Made by a program: the position numbers and the translations under genes
Assembly (NCBI GenBank): GCA_003342895.1
Contig: PTFA01000158.1
Span: 507,921 to 571,920 of the forward strand
Length of the DNA stretch: 64,000 bases
Direction: 5' to 3'
DNA from: Casuarius casuarius
Taxonomy: Eukaryota > Chordata > Aves > Casuariiformes > Casuariidae
Part shown: in pieces, positions 35,401-49,781 of the stretch
How positions within the stretch are numbered: the first letter of the stretch is position 1
Layout: every line of letters starts with the position of its first letter
The notes under the pieces: generated by a model
Seen by the model: the letters and a program-made list of their open reading frames with translations, nothing else
The model's database searches: none
What the model was told of the DNA's origin: nothing

Positions 35401-36850
35401 ATTTTCAGAGCTGAAATTAAAATAAATGGAACCATTGTGAATAAGAAATGAGAACATCCAACCTGCTTTATTTTAACCTATGCTGTATTTTGCAGAAAAG
35501 GGCTAAAATTTCCAACTGTGCAAGCCTGATTAAAGAATTTATGTCCTGTTTTCAGAAACTTTCTCCATCTCGTCGTTCAAAGGGCCCTTCAAAGGGTCAG
35601 ATACTTTACTGCTGAGATTTCAGGAGGATTAGGAGCTCAATCCAAAAGGCAGTGAAACATGATCTGGTGGAGCATTGCAACATCTATCTTCCAGCTGAAT
35701 CCAGAACCTCCTCTTGGGCACCTGGGTTCATCATACTACAGGAGGAGAGTTAGGTGCCTTCTCACATCACACACAGTCTTTTTTCTGAGCAAGAAACCAC
35801 TTCAAGTCAGTTTGCTAATTGGGAAGCTGCCTACAACTTGCTGGAAAAGCTGAAGACTGGAGTGTTTGTAGCCATGACACACTTTGGGCATGAAGTCAGG
35901 GCATACAAACAAATCACTTCAGGTCCTACAAAATCCAGAAGGGTTTGCACAGAGGGCAGAAAAAAATCTTTATAGGGACTGTGATCTGTGAAGCAGGTTT
36001 TCATAGGCAAGTAGATTTTTGGATGGCAGGGTTTTGTTGCTACACAGTAGTAAAACTCGCTTCAGTTCAGTAGGTGGAACCAAAACCATGTTAGGAATTG
36101 AACTAGATCCTAAGAGAAGGTCATCAATGGATACAATTTCATAGATTTGAATGAATTTGGTCTTAGTATCTACAGCTCTACCATACAGTTTTAGGACATA
36201 GTTTCCCTATAGTTTGGCCCTGTTTAACGAAGCCAAAGAACATTCTTATCAAGCAGAGGCTAGAATATGACCTTCTCGCAACTAATCCAGCTGCATAGGT
36301 TGGACTGTCATCATATGAAAAAACAAAAGCAAAACAGAATTTGTCTCCTCCGTGAAAGGGGTAAAGGCTAAAACTCTGACATAATTCAAGTTCACTTTAG
36401 GAAATCAAAGATTAGATCTTGCAGTGAATGCAAGTAGTTAATCAAAAAAATCAAAAAAATCAAAAACAATTTAATTTCCCCCAAACTACGCACAGCTCAT
36501 TTTTTACTACGATTCAAATCATCAGTGGTGTAACTCAAAACTTTTTCTCAGGAAAAGGCAGTAATTCATCCAAAACTGATAAAATTCAGACAAGTTCCCA
36601 GGGGAGGTGAGGGGTGGAGATAAACATTGTCCACTTTCATCAATCCAAATTTTAAGGGACAGAGAGCAAATGAGAAAGAAGCTGTGCAGGGAAGGCTAAA
36701 GAGTTAGAGATGACTCAATATCTCACTAGAGCATTGCAAACAGGAAGAGGCTATTTTATAAATCATAGGTCATTTCCATAATCTGAAAGCTGATAGGTAT
36801 ACTAACAAGTCATTACAGTGAGGGATCACAGACAAGACTTTCTGTATTAT
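29450..36850. other. Intergenic DNA, no gene recognised
   Basis: Seven kilobases with no convincing exon, repeat family or RNA gene apart from the microsatellite at 30612-30667. Open frames are short and show no family features. Confidence 0.55.
30612..30667. repeat. AT/AC microsatellite with near-perfect palindrome
   Basis: (TA)n runs into ATATACACACATATAT and GTGTGTGTATATAT, so the tract can fold on itself. Confidence 0.9.
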
Positions 36851-36899
36851 TAACCCTGCACAGAGCTCAAATGCTGAGCACACTTAAACTCCTGCAGAT

Positions 36900-37090
36900 C
36901 CTTCTGTACAGTTTGCACGGACTGGAAAACTGTTGTGGCCCTGTGGACCCCTGTGTCTGCTGAAACCTTGTATTATCCTCCTGTCCCCGTTTCTCTAATC
37001 CTTTAATCATTCTTGTGGTGTTTCGCTGTGTTCTAATACATCAAACATCCTTCTTGTACTGTGGACATAGTTCTATACTGTGGACATAGA
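36900..37090 (-). mobile_element. Possible CR1/L3-type LINE remnant
   Basis: TCTAATCCTTTAATCATTCT followed by TGTGGTGTTTCGCTGTGTTC resembles the reverse complement of the CR1/L3 3' region. It includes a short duplication of TACTGTGGACATAG about 19 bp apart (37057 and 37076). The remnant is highly diverged. Confidence 0.35.
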
Positions 37091-37739
37091 AAGCTCGTTC
37101 AAAAGGCTTGATGTCTGCAGAAGAGGTGGATGCAAACCCTATTCTTGTGGGGTTTGGTATTTCCGGTGCTTTGTGGAAAAGAGAGACAGAGATTATCCAC
37201 TCTCTATAGCCATTGTGGAAGATGTGTTGCAAATCTTCAATCTTTTGCTTGAGCTGGTCACTAGTTTGCTCTTTTTCTGCAAACTCATAGGAATGTTATC
37301 TACTCCAGGAGATGCTAAGGTCTCGTCTATGCTATGCTTCTGAGATGGTTCCGAAGTGAGAACTGCTGGTATCCAGCTTTTTAAATTTAAAGCACTTTAG
37401 AGAGGAATTCAGTTTTGAAAATACAGGCCTTGCCTTTTAAGTAAGTGAAATTACTTTACAGATTTTCTGACTCACCAAATCTACTCTCCACAGCTGACTA
37501 CAGCCTGATTTGAACTTTGAGCCCCTTCACTCCAGCTGACTGATAAATCAACTGAAATCAAGGATAGGTATTTTTGAATCTTCGTTCAAACCCCTTAAAA
37601 ACATCTAAATATTGTGTAGGAAAGTCCTCAGCAGAACATTAACACAGAATATGAATCACTAAATATTAGAACATGATAAATTTTCCATCATCACTTACTA
37701 CTACTACCTTTTACCATGTATTACTTCCTAACAGATCTT

Positions 37740-38235
37740 CAGTCAACAACAGCCTGAACTACTTATACATGTGCAATTATTCCCGTATGGAGTTCCACCG
37801 ACTTCAGAAAAGTTAATGACTCCCTAGTAATTACATGAGTAACTATCATACTTTATGCCACTGGATATGAAATCAGATCACAATACCGATAAGTACCCCT
37901 GGGCCTTTAAAAATTAGGCAGGGTATTACCCAATATTAGTAACATCAGCCTATAGACACAACAGGCAAAACTTATCTAAGGTTGGTGTGGAGGTTAGAAG
38001 CATAATTTTGAGCTAGCTGGCTTCTGATCCCTCCGTAATCAATAGAAAGTCACAAGCATCCCAAGAGACAAATTAGTCTCACTGTAACACAAGCATGAGA
38101 ATTGAGCCCATTCCTGCATAATAGCTACTCATATAATTAACTGTCTAGTCATTAACTGTCAAAAATAGTGGGACTCCGCATGAGAGTAATTATACATGCA
38201 CAAATAATGTTTAGGAGCAGGCTCCTGTATGTATA
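37740..38235. repeat. Decayed interspersed repeat remnants
   Basis: Two stretches share the theme of GTAATTACATGAGTAAC, GGGACTCCGCATGAGAGTAA and AATGTTTAGGAGCAGGCTC. This resembles old sauropsid dispersed repeats with 'GGGACTACTCATGTGAGTAA'-like cores. Family not assigned. Confidence 0.35.
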
Positions 38236-38589
38236 TGTATAATGTTTAGCTATTCTCAGCTGGAAGAACCACAGACACGAAAGGAAAATGAAAAAAAGCT
38301 CACATAAAAACTTTGTCATATATTTATAATTCCTAAATAAAGGTAACTGGAGGATTAGGAAAAAAAGGAAGCAGTAGGGCTGTTACACTCACTCAGACTA
38401 TAAAGTGAAAAAACATTAAAGCAGTGTTGAAACACTGCTGGAGCCACCCTCTGCTGGTAGAGACCCACAAGTACAATAGGCCGGCAGCAGCAGTTAGAGC
38501 AGCCTCTCTAATTTCAAAGCTGCCATAGCCCAATACTTCCTACATGCATTTGGCAGGACCGTGTGGTATTTGGATACACGGAAGAGTTC

Positions 38590-38830
38590 AACCAGAGGCG
38601 TGAAGTGAGTGGTGCAGAGCATGGGCGATGGAGGCGCTCACGCCGTCTCGCTGCCTGTCGGCATTATGGGGCATCGCGTGTGCTCCGGGTCCTGCACCCC
38701 GCAGAGTAACCCGGCCATTCCCTCACCCACGCTGCAGCTGCAGCCGGCCCTCCCCGGCACCATCACGTTTAAACTTACAGCCACATCCCTAGGAGAGTCC
38801 GTGATGGGGGAGAAGATACTAAGAGGAGGA
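38590..38830 (+). other. Isolated GC/CpG-rich block with an 88-codon ORF
   Basis: This block rises well above the AT-rich surroundings in GC and CpG. It holds a plus-strand ORF (38609-38875) with no recognisable domain. It may be a small orphan CpG island, an enhancer or a decayed insert. Confidence 0.3.
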
Positions 38831-38879
38831 TTTATGACTGGTGATGTGATCCATGTTCTCTCTGTTGCTCTGTAAACAA

Positions 38880-41800
38880 AACAGATTGGCTAGTAAACCA
38901 CAATCCCTGCCTGATCATTGACTCTATAAGCAAGTGCATACGTTCATTTTATTAAAAAAATCAAAGTCTCGTGTTCCTATCTTAACAAAAAATCATCAAG
39001 GCTCCCTCTTATGAATTTGATTGCTTTTTTAAAAGACGTAACACAAAGCCCCTTTATGTCTTGGATGTAGAAAAGCAAATGAAACATTTTCAGTCACGGC
39101 AGAGTATGTATGAAAATGGATATCCTAGTAGTTAAAACTGTGATATTACAGGAAGGTTGAAAAAGTTACATTTTATCTGTAAGTAAAGAAACTGCTTCCA
39201 AGACAACCCTTATTAAAGTGGGAGTGGTAGCCTTCTACACTTACTAGTGTGTTAAAATGGTGACACCCTATAGATGTATTGCTAATTATTTGAATTTCCT
39301 CTTTAAAGTGTTGTCAACTAGTTTTCCAAGGGATGATAATTTGTAGGCAGAACACTTTAGGCATAACATAAAAAGGGCTGTGTTTCTTCAGCCTGCTGAA
39401 AAGTGATTTTTTTTCACTGCTGCATTTCAGTGCTGGTGACTGGTTGGTTTCTAGCAATGCTGGGCTCCTGTGTCTTCACATCACATTTGCAAAATGGTAT
39501 TTTTGTCTTATCAGGTGGTTGAAAATTTTAAGTTTCTGCCATCTTAGGGCTATGAAGCAAGAGTACCTAAGCCAGGATTTTGATCATACCATGAATTTTA
39601 GTGCCACGTTCCAAGACAATAGAAAAATTTGCCATCCAAAAGTTGAAGCTGAAATAATTACACACCTTATGAATCAAAGAAACCCCACCCAGCACCTATT
39701 CATCAAAGGCTGCCCCAGCAAAGCTTGGAAAAAGGAATATCTAAATCTCAATAAACTGCCACTGATGACCAAGTGTGAAACTAGCTTTAAAATATATAGC
39801 CAATTAGAATTCTAATAGTCTACACAGAGAAAAGCAGCTAAGTGAGCATCAGACAAGAGTCATCGTCTCCCGGAAAATAGCAAGGGAATGATTCCAAGTG
39901 ACTGAGCACTACAGAAGAGAAAGTATTTGGAGTGGATGCGTTATGCCTCTGGACACTAGAGCAATTGCTCTGCTTTGTATTTGTCTTCCTTTAAATGAGG
40001 CATTTGAAACAAATGGCTGAAGAGGTCTATTTGACCTCATGGAAATAAGCTCCTGTCCTTATCCCAGATATCACCAGTTTAAGAAATGGAAGGTGCTACT
40101 TTACATTTTTTTAAACAATAAGATTAAAAATACAAAACTCAGCACATGGAAAGTACTTTTCATCTACCTCTTAAGTGTTATTAGATCTATTTTTTTTTCA
40201 GAGATTTAATGAGAACTGGAAGATTTTTGTCCCCAGAGATAGAAGATGCCAAAGTAGAATAAAACTGTTGATGTCAACAACACAGCAGCTAGAGACTCAC
40301 AGATGTCATCCAGAGCAAAACAGTCCTGAGAGGTGTAAACAATTTGCCCACTAAATGTGACAGAATGGGATCCAGATCCTCTGAAGTCTGAGCTCAATAA
40401 CTCTTGTGATTTGTGACCCAATTTTAGCATTTGTTATTCAAATATTCCTCATTTATCTCATGTGGATACATGCAGCTGTAATATAAAAGAGGAAAGAGAA
40501 ATGCCTACTAAGAAATATCATTTATATGCCTTTGTATAAAAACAAACATATCATCTATGTAGAAAATGCAGAAATGAAATTGGTTATAACTTGCATAGAA
40601 TATACAGGGCTTCTCTAAGGGTTATTTAGCTGAAACATCTACTAAAAATGGTCAAACCTGTTTCTTCCTTCAATACCTGACCTGCAGGACTCTTCAAAAA
40701 AGTGCAGAGCCACCTTTGTGTTATGAACTCATCATAGTCTTATTTAACAAAGGATTTCAAAACCCTAATACTTGCATGATTACCACTGCAGGGCTAAGAA
40801 AGAATATTTGATCACACTGCCTCTAAAGAGAAGATAAAGACATAAGGCACTTGGTCAAATTTAGTAGAGGTCACATACGAGACTTCTTGGACACATCTCC
40901 TCTGTTATGAACTACTTAAGGCACAGCAGCTTTCTCCGGTCAGCTCTGAAAAAGCTTCATCTGGTGGCATGCCAAGGCACATCAATGCCCCATCTCTAAA
41001 GGCTAACTGCTTGCGCTAAAGGCCCATATCTGTTAGAACAGTTGTTCCCAAATTGGAAGGGCATGGGCTTCTGGAAGGGAGACACACAAGGCACGGGGAC
41101 AGAAGTGCCCACACCTGCCCGAGGGGAGAAGAGGGCAGCTCACTGTCCCCACACCTTCCCCACTGTAGGGTGCAGAGCCAGCGTGACACGGTGCGCAGCC
41201 CTGGGTGCTGCTGTCCCACCACCTGGGACAGGGGAGGATGGAGGGCAGCAGCCGAGGCTGCCTGTTCAGTAGGGTGATCAGAACTATTCGCTCCAGCTCT
41301 GAAGCTGGGCAGGCCCTCCCAAGAGACAAGAGGGAAAGAAGGCCTCCGTCCAACAAGCTTTCTTTTTTAATTCCCTATAATGATGGGATGCAATAGGCGG
41401 AACCCTGCAGCTACCAGTACCACCAGCTCCACACAGCTGAACAAACACAAAATTATCCTAGGGCTTCTCACACACATTAGGGCATAAACTACAGATTGAG
41501 CACTGAATAAGCATACTGTACAGAGGAGATAGGGAGCCAAGCTATCACAGAAAAGGAGAGGAAGAGGTCTAAAAAGTTTGGAAAACCTGTGTGTTGGCAC
41601 AAAGCCTACCTTAGCACTTATGCATTATCAAGAAACAAAATGGTGACAAAACCAAATTCCATTATGGGTGATGGACATGAGCAAAATAATGCTGTGAATT
41701 CACAGCTGTCACTGCCTGACTGCTGAGCAGTAAATTCGAGGAAGACTGGGGTACCCATCCCATCTTGCCTCAGAGAGGTGCAGAATACCTACAGGTCATG

Positions 41801-44800
41801 CACATACAGCATAAGCAAAGGATGCAGAAAATTCAGCTGCATGGTTGCTTGGGGAGGAATGAAAATCTGCCAAATGTATTGCACCATAACAGGCAGATCC
41901 ACCCATACCAGAGAGTATGACTGACTATCACGGGAAGGCAGGCATATTTCAAACCAAGGCTCTCATGTCATGATTTGTGCCTAAATTTACCCTCAAATAA
42001 TGGAGAACTGACTAAATCAAAGCATTGGGGTAGTCCAGATGCCATAAAACCTATGTAAAGGAGGCTGTAACTTCACTCAGAATGAGTGCCAGCAATGGTA
42101 TCCATTCTGGAGAGCAATAATGCTTAAGACAGTGCTGCTGGAAACTTGTGAGAGACCCCACACATACCTGCTTCCATGGCCAAGCACGCCGCATGCCGCT
42201 GTATTCCCAGCAAGGCTAACCCACAGCCTCTTCGTGGATGACAGTTGGAAAGACAAGCACGATTAGAAGTTTTCAAACATAACAATTCAAATGTAAACTG
42301 TATTTGTCTGGGACTGACTGTCACTTTCAATCTGTTCTCAAGAGGGAACAGATACTCCATCCCAGGTGTCTACGGGCAACAAGCCAAGCTTTTCAGGGCT
42401 TCCTTGATTCCTTTGGTTCTCAGTGAAGACAGTAACCAAATTCATTAATTTTCACTGGACTGGAGTAGCTAGTAAAATTTCCCTTTCCCTTCTTCATCCA
42501 CTTGTTTCCAGGAGGTAGCACTGGGACAGCAGTTGCTCCATTCACAATTTACCCTGGTGATGAAAGGAGCTCTCATGGGCACGGATTTATAGAAGGGTTA
42601 ACAGATCTCACTAATATGAACTAGTAAAGCATGCACTGTCCTTTGTCCCATGTGAGATGTACCTACTTGGCTGCACAACATCCTCCCTCCAATTCACCTG
42701 AGGATTGCATCTGCCTTCACTTCTGCTCCTTTGTTTTCCAGAAAGGTTAACAACAAAAATAATCAAATTCTTAGGGGACACAATTATTATTTTATCTGAC
42801 ATTTGCTAAAGCAGAGCAATTACAGTGAAATCACTGCACATTTCACTCTGGAACAGCAGGAAAACATGCACTACTATCAGAGCAGAGGCAATAAATCATA
42901 CTTGCATTGTGAGAAAGTTCATAGTAATGAAGCTACCTTCAGCCGTATCGGGAAGGGTCCAAAAATGTTGACATGGAAAGTTGAGATTAAGCCTTTCATC
43001 CATCATTTATGATATATCTTAGCATCTAATTCTCTTCTTGCAGATCTACTCTTCAATTAAATATAAAAGGTGCATTTAGCCAGGTGTGTAGGGGCAACAC
43101 ATAAGTCCCTAATTATAACAAATCAGTACTCTCTTTAACAGTCCTAAAGGACAAAAACTTGGGAAAAACTTCTCCGTATCTTACTCTAGCTCCCTTCTCC
43201 TGTTGCAATTTGTCTGAACTATATCTAGCAATCACCAATGCTGCTTACAGACATGAGGTTTTCTAACGCTGCAATTGCATGGTCAGAAAGCTACATACAG
43301 GAGAACACTTGGCTGGGTCAGACCTACAAAGCAGAAAAAAACATGCTTAATATGCATGTGCACAAGGGACATGCTGCTGCTGCTGCTCCGCAGCATCCTT
43401 AGACGCAGTTTAAGGAAACAGAGGCTGCAGTAACAAAGCCTAAACGCTGCCCGACTTCAGCTGCACACTGGCCACCTGTTTTTACTGCTATCTTAAAAGT
43501 GTTCTAAATCTGACCTGATCCAGGTTTTAAAAACTCACACAAATACCAGCCTCCTTCACTTCCACCCTGGGGTAAAAAAATCATATACAGGACAGGGTGC
43601 GGTGTGTAACACCCTGATTAACATGCTGATAGCTTGCTAGGCAGCTTCAGACAGCTGTATGCTATGGTGCAGAAGTGCAAGCAGCAGAAGGTAGCAAAGG
43701 ACTGCTTAGACCAGCAATGCCACCAAAGCCTCCATGTCATGAAACGCTCCCTGAGAGCTCAAAGCAGAGGGCTCACATAGCGTTTCTCCCAAGAATGCAT
43801 GCCATACTGGATACAAAACAACTCCAGTATGGACGAAACCAAAACCTGAGAATAGGGCACCAGCTCTGCTATGAGCAAAGTAGTTTAGAGGGTCAGCTTA
43901 ACACATCCATGCTGGTTTTAAGAACCTCTCTTTTATTGGAGCACGCCAGCTCCAGTGGAGCATTGGACCTGTCACTCATTGAAAGCCTACCCTTTTCACC
44001 GTAAGAGCCTCAAGTCTTGCGTACACAGAAAAGCAAGATTCTGGGTCATGCCGTAGGTGAAAAGAGCAAGCTGACTGTGCCCTTTTTTAAGTCTTTGCAA
44101 GAACAGCCTAACACTGCCTTTTCCCTAGGATAGGGTAATAGGAAACCAGGGACTTTTAAGAGTAGCCACTGAACTCATCATAAGGAAACAAGCTTACATA
44201 AACCTGACCTATGTGGACTGAAGCCAAGACATAAAGGTTAGCTTCTTAATAGCACTCCACTAAATTATATCCTTAGGAAGCTGCATGTAAATTACTTGAC
44301 AGAATGGAGCAACTGAAACCACGTGAGTGGAAACTTGGCCAGGGACCTGAGATGCTTACTGGTGTTCCCAGTTTTCCAGGAAGAGATTATTTGTAGAGAA
44401 ATGGCAAAAGCAAACAAAAAATAATCAGGTACATGAGCAGATTGAGAAGGCCCAACAGGAGAAACAGACAAACTAAATGTTTGGGGGAAAAAACAGGTCC
44501 ACAGCAAGGAAGACAGGCAAAACCAGGCGATTCTGACACAGGAAAGACAGTCAACTGATGCTCTCCCTGGAGTTCTGCGTTTTTTCCACAGTGCAGTGTT
44601 TACTTACCCTAAATTAAATGGTTTCTGCTAAGGAATGCTGTGTGCTGTTGTTTATGTACTCACACTCCAAAAGCTTATATTTGAAGCTGAATCATATAGA
44701 AAGCAACATATAATTTTGTGTCACTGCATCTGACTCGCCAGAGCAGCTGAGCGCACTAGTATGTACAGTCAGGGAGCCCAGCCTATCAATGTAGCTGCAG

Positions 44801-47800
44801 GACTTCCTTAGAAATACATAAATAAGGGTGCATAATTTGATGTAAAATAATAGCTGTAACATTACATTTTTACCCTCGGTTACAACTTTCACTTTGCCCC
44901 CTGCTCCCTGCCCCCCCCCATTTAGTAACAGGGATGAGGAACAGCATTGGAAGATTGCAGTAACTGTCTCATTATCTTAATCACAACATTCCCTGTTTTC
45001 TAGAATTTTTTCTTGCTAAAAAATGTATTTTTAGTGGGCTTTTAAATAGTTTACTGTAACTCTCAAAATTGTTTTTTTGGAGTGTAAGAGCTGGCACCAT
45101 GCTTGAGAATTTGTCAGACCACAGCTTGTCTCATCTCCCTGGCACAGACAGGCAGACAGCCCAGCCACTGAAGCACTGTCAGTTACCAGCTCAGGTTTAC
45201 TTAAACACACACAAAAATAGACCTTTCCAGGATTAGTGGCAATGAAGAGGTGTCCACACCTAGCATAACCTCATCACAATATACTTTACTTTCTGCAATC
45301 CAGAGCTTAACTGTAAGTTTTGTACTGAAGTGTGCAGTGCGCACAGAGCGCATTTGAAGCAACATAGCCCAAGCGCTGATCTTTTTCCAGATTAACTGCT
45401 CAGGTGCATCTTTGCACAGATTAAAGCTAGAATGCCAGCAACCACAGGATTTACACTCAGCACTGGACCGAGTTCCGTTTGTGTGCCATACTCTCCAGCA
45501 GTCCATGGGTGGGGAGGTCTTTGGTACAGTGCTTCACAGTAAGCCAGATAGCTCAGCAGGAGTTTGGTGGACCAAGCCAGGCTATTATTTTAAGTGGGCA
45601 ATATTCTCTTATTTGGCCAAGTCTGATGCTGTTTGGGTGGTTCTGAATGGCACAGATGCACACATACTCTCAACAGAAATAGGAAACTGGTTTGGCTGTG
45701 ACCCTACGGTTTTCAGTGGTCATTTCAGGCCATCCTATCTGAAGAGCTATATCCATACTTAGCAAGAGGCAGCAGCATAACACACTCAACTCTGGAAGTT
45801 TCTTCTGTTTAGCCAGTTTTGCAAAGTGCTAGTGTGCTTTCCCACAAGTGACTTTCACATCTGTGATCTCTTAGGCTCGGACAGCCTATTTTTCCCCAGA
45901 CATATCATAGTGAATAACACTTCTAAGTCCCCTATTTGGATCCCCTTCCCCAGTGCCCAGGATAAAAATAATTTCCTGATTCAGTACTGCAATTAGGTCT
46001 CATTTAAAGTCAACAGGAATTAAAAGTTCTGGAAGAACCTGAGTTTTTATCTGTGATAAAATCAGCAGTTCTTTCAGAAACCAGTTCCTATGAATCCAGG
46101 GACTTGCAGTGGCCTGCATGTCCTTTCCTGTTGTATAACTGCTATTGAACTGCTGCCATATCTCAATTAGAGAACATGTCCACACTACTTAAAAGTTCTT
46201 GACTGCTGTTAAAGCACTGTTCTGGTGCTGAAAGAAAAAAAGGAACTGTTAACACCTTAATCAGTTACTAAAATTATTTTCAGAGAAACTTTACATATGT
46301 TTTCAGCCACCCAAGAATCCTATATTCCAGAAATTTGTTTAAACGTCTGCCTCGCAATTTCCCAATGTCACTTAAAAAGGCAGACAGAACCCTTCCGCTC
46401 TTACCTGTATTTTTCCAAACTCTCTCTCCTTAGGAACAAAGTAGACAGTAATATATTTAAAAACAGATCCCTTTTTCCATATCCACAAGATACTGGGAAA
46501 CAATACCACCATATGAAAGTATTTATATGGTATATAAAAGTATTTATCTCAAGCTGAATTCACTTTTACCTTGCAGCACCCCAGTAACTCCTCAGGAAGT
46601 TGTCCTATGTGAGGCCATCACATATCAAAAAACCTGAAGAGCAGTTTCTTCAGCTTCTAAAACCAGAGCAGTAATTGGAAGGTGAAATAGTTTGCCCCAT
46701 TCCCTCCTTATAATCTCTAAAATGGTGATGGTCTGTAACAGTTTCTCGGCTCTCACTTTTCTTTCCCAGTCCACCCCCTTGTTCCCAGCCAAAAAAGCAT
46801 GGGCAGCTCCTACGAAGTTTTGTGGCTAGGTAACTAAGAAAACTGCGTTTTACAGTATTTTATGTGCCAAGACTAGCACAGTTCAAGCCAGTCACCATTA
46901 TCACGCCTTTATAAACCATCCTCCACTTTCTGTTTGAGCACATACAAATTTTTACCCCAGATAGTTTACATGGCAAGAAATTACAATAAGGACTGACAAT
47001 TAATATGCAGGAACTCTGAAAACACCAACATTTTGACAGCAGTTAGCCATGGTGCACTGACATGGATGTACCATGACACCAGACACCTTAAAAATTACGT
47101 GTTATGACACAGTATACTTACACAGTTCAGCTGAATCCTAAGATCCATCCTTTCTTATTTCATGTACGTTTCATCTCAAACTTATATACTTCTCATCCAG
47201 TTAGTAAGCCTGTTTAGTAGGCTACCCAGTAAAGGCTGAATTTATAGCAGCTAACCTCCTGAAGTTTTCATAAAAAGCAAGCAACTTGTCAGAATGAAAG
47301 CAGAGATATGAAGCCAGATTCCTACATATGACCTTGGCTAAGCAATTTGAGAAGACAAGCAAACAGAGTAGCCACATATTTTTACAGAGCCTCATTCCCC
47401 CCCCCCCTCCTGCAGGAGCATCCAACCTCTTCCAGTGATTCTCAGGACACTAGGTGGCTACTTACCTAAGACCCACGTGACTACAATCACTTTAGCAGCA
47501 AAGACAACCTGCAGTTTCTGCAGCGTAGGATGCTGACAAATTAACACAATAGTAGCCTCAGGACCATACAGAGTGGATTAAGTTTTCATAGATGGCATTA
47601 AAACAGACTATACCTACGTATTTAAGAAATGCCAAAGGCAGGCCTTCAAGACACTTTAAGCCTTTTTATATAAAAGTATTGAGACAACAGGTATTTCTGC
47701 AATAGGGCTGTAGACTGCTTGTACACCTGTTGTGGATCTTGCAATTAAGACCTGTTGGGTCACAAAAGAGACTATGACATTAGCGCTTTCAAAGTGAACA

Positions 47801-49260
47801 GTGTGATGAGAATATGCAAGTTTGAGACATGTGACATAGGTTTCATTATGAGAATCTCTGACAAGTTGTAATCTATGAGCAAAATCCATACATGGACAAA
47901 TATCAGACATCCCCACACTGATGAAAGTGACCTATAAAACATGCAGAATTCTATTGCACTTGTCTCTTGCCACAGAGATTCCTTATTTCCACGTTTCAAC
48001 AGGCTGTAGCAACTCTTATCTATGATATTAGCAGCATCTTCAGGCAAAGAAATATTGAAAGAAATGAAATAATTGAATTTGTAAAGCAACGTTTCCATGC
48101 CTCCTCCCCAGAGCAGCACCACCGTGAAACAGGTGGGGAGGCAGGAAATCAATGCACATGTAACAAGCTGTTGCTAAAGCAATTTAACTAAAAATGTAAA
48201 CAGTCATTAACCAGTAGACTTGTCTTGAATAAAAATTTAGCATTTGTGGGTTTTTTTCCAGTTACAGGACCCCCCTCAATTACGCCATCACAATACTTAC
48301 CATCCTTATTCAATGAGCAGCTGCACTGATGTAAGCATAAGCTTAAAGTCTAAAATGGCCCTTCCCTCCCTGCCCCCCCAAACAAACCAAACTAACCCCA
48401 AAGATAATTCATCCACAATGGTAACACAGAGTAAGAAAAGAAACAAAGGAGGCTACATTTGTTAATTCAGAATTATTCAATTATGTGCAATTATTACTGA
48501 AAGTTATGTGAGCAAAAATTTATTATACTCCCTCCACTCCTTTTCTCCAGCAACAAGTATGGCAAAATTGGACAAGCCTGGGTGGGGAGAGAAGGGTGGC
48601 TATGTAAGGTGCAGCTCCTCTCCCAACACAACTGACATTTTATGGGATAATGAATGGGGAAGGCAGAGAACTGGTCTTCCCCCTCATGCCCCCTTCCCCC
48701 TTTTTTTTAAGCTGAAGGGAATTGGATTTAAGGAGATGGAAGACCTGAATGTATTGCTAAAGCTTTAACAAATCTTAAGAGACTACAAGGTTTAGGTTAA
48801 CTAATTCATAACTGCATCACACAAGATTTCTCATGACAGCCTCCCTCCAACATGTGACCGTACCATAGGGCAAGTGCTGTGCCCTACTACTGCACAGCAT
48901 TATCTTGAGCAAATGCACTGTACTTACCTCCAGGAAAAGCCTAAGTATTTTAAAAACATAAGGCTATAACCCACTTTTCCTAAGCTATTACACCACTGTA
49001 AGGCTTTAATCAGAACTTCCAGGAAGCCTACATAGCTCTTCTCAGCTCCTTTCAGTGACATATCTTCTTGAAGCAACAGAGCACTTTATTTCACAGGAAT
49101 CAGCTGTAACTAGAAACCACATTATTTCACATGCACATGATTTCACAAACCATACAAGTCTTCAGTGAATGTCTGCCTTCCCTCCCCTTTTGAGCGAAGA
49201 TCCTCCACAATCTATTTCAGGACTAACAAAGGAACACCAGGCTCCTTAAAATTAACAGAT
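38880..49260. other. Intergenic DNA, no gene recognised
   Basis: No conserved exon recognised. ORFs at 39444-39815 and 45412-45762 (123 and 116 codons) lack domain features. A short CTG run lies at 43374-43390. Isolated consensus donors on the minus strand (48928/48927, GGAG|GTAAGT; near 47466, CTTAG|GTAAGT) could belong to a divergent lncRNA. Confidence 0.5.
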
Positions 49261-49271
49261 ATTTAACTAAC

Positions 49272-49485
49272 CTCCAGTTTGACAGAGGGATCATTTCCCA
49301 TTCCCCAGCAGGGAGACCAGTACAGGTGGGGACGACTGTCAGTCCAAGAAACTACAACCCATGGCTCAAAATCTAGCCTCCCTCCTCCAAGCCAGCCAGA
49401 AGGTGCGCTGGACTCAAGGGCTTGCCGAACCCAAGACAGCATCAAAAAGCTGATCAGGAGGCTAAGCCATGCCAACACTAGACAG
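49272..49485 (-). ncRNA. Candidate second exon of the divergent lncRNA
   Basis: Acceptor TTACCTGCTTTAG|CTGTC (49486/49485) and donor CTGGAG|GTTAGT (49272/49271) define a 214-nt internal exon on the minus strand, about 300 bp from the first-exon donor. Inferred from splice signals only. Confidence 0.3.
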
Positions 49486-49781
49486 CTAAAGCAGGTAAGA
49501 AAATACAGAAGCAAGTTAGCTTAGCTGCTCCCACACCATGTTAAAAGGTCTTATACCACCTCACCCATCCCATCAGTTTCTTCAATATTAGTTTACGTCT
49601 CTAGAGCGTATAATATGGTCTACAGCGACGGGATTTGCCTTTAGGATGAGGCAAAGCTCCTCCTGCTGGGCACAATAAGCCACACATGATGACAGCCGAT
49701 TAAGATTAGTGCAGTTACCAAACATCAGACCGAAGCCTAAACCCCTGAAAGAGCCCAGCAGCAGGGACCACAAGCACTCAC

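Noticed and set aside
39444..39815. 123-codon plus-strand ORF
   Set aside because: No recognisable family. The frame appears open by chance in AT-rich DNA.
45412..45762. 116-codon plus-strand ORF
   Set aside because: No domain, no splice context and no repeat or gene similarity that I recognise.
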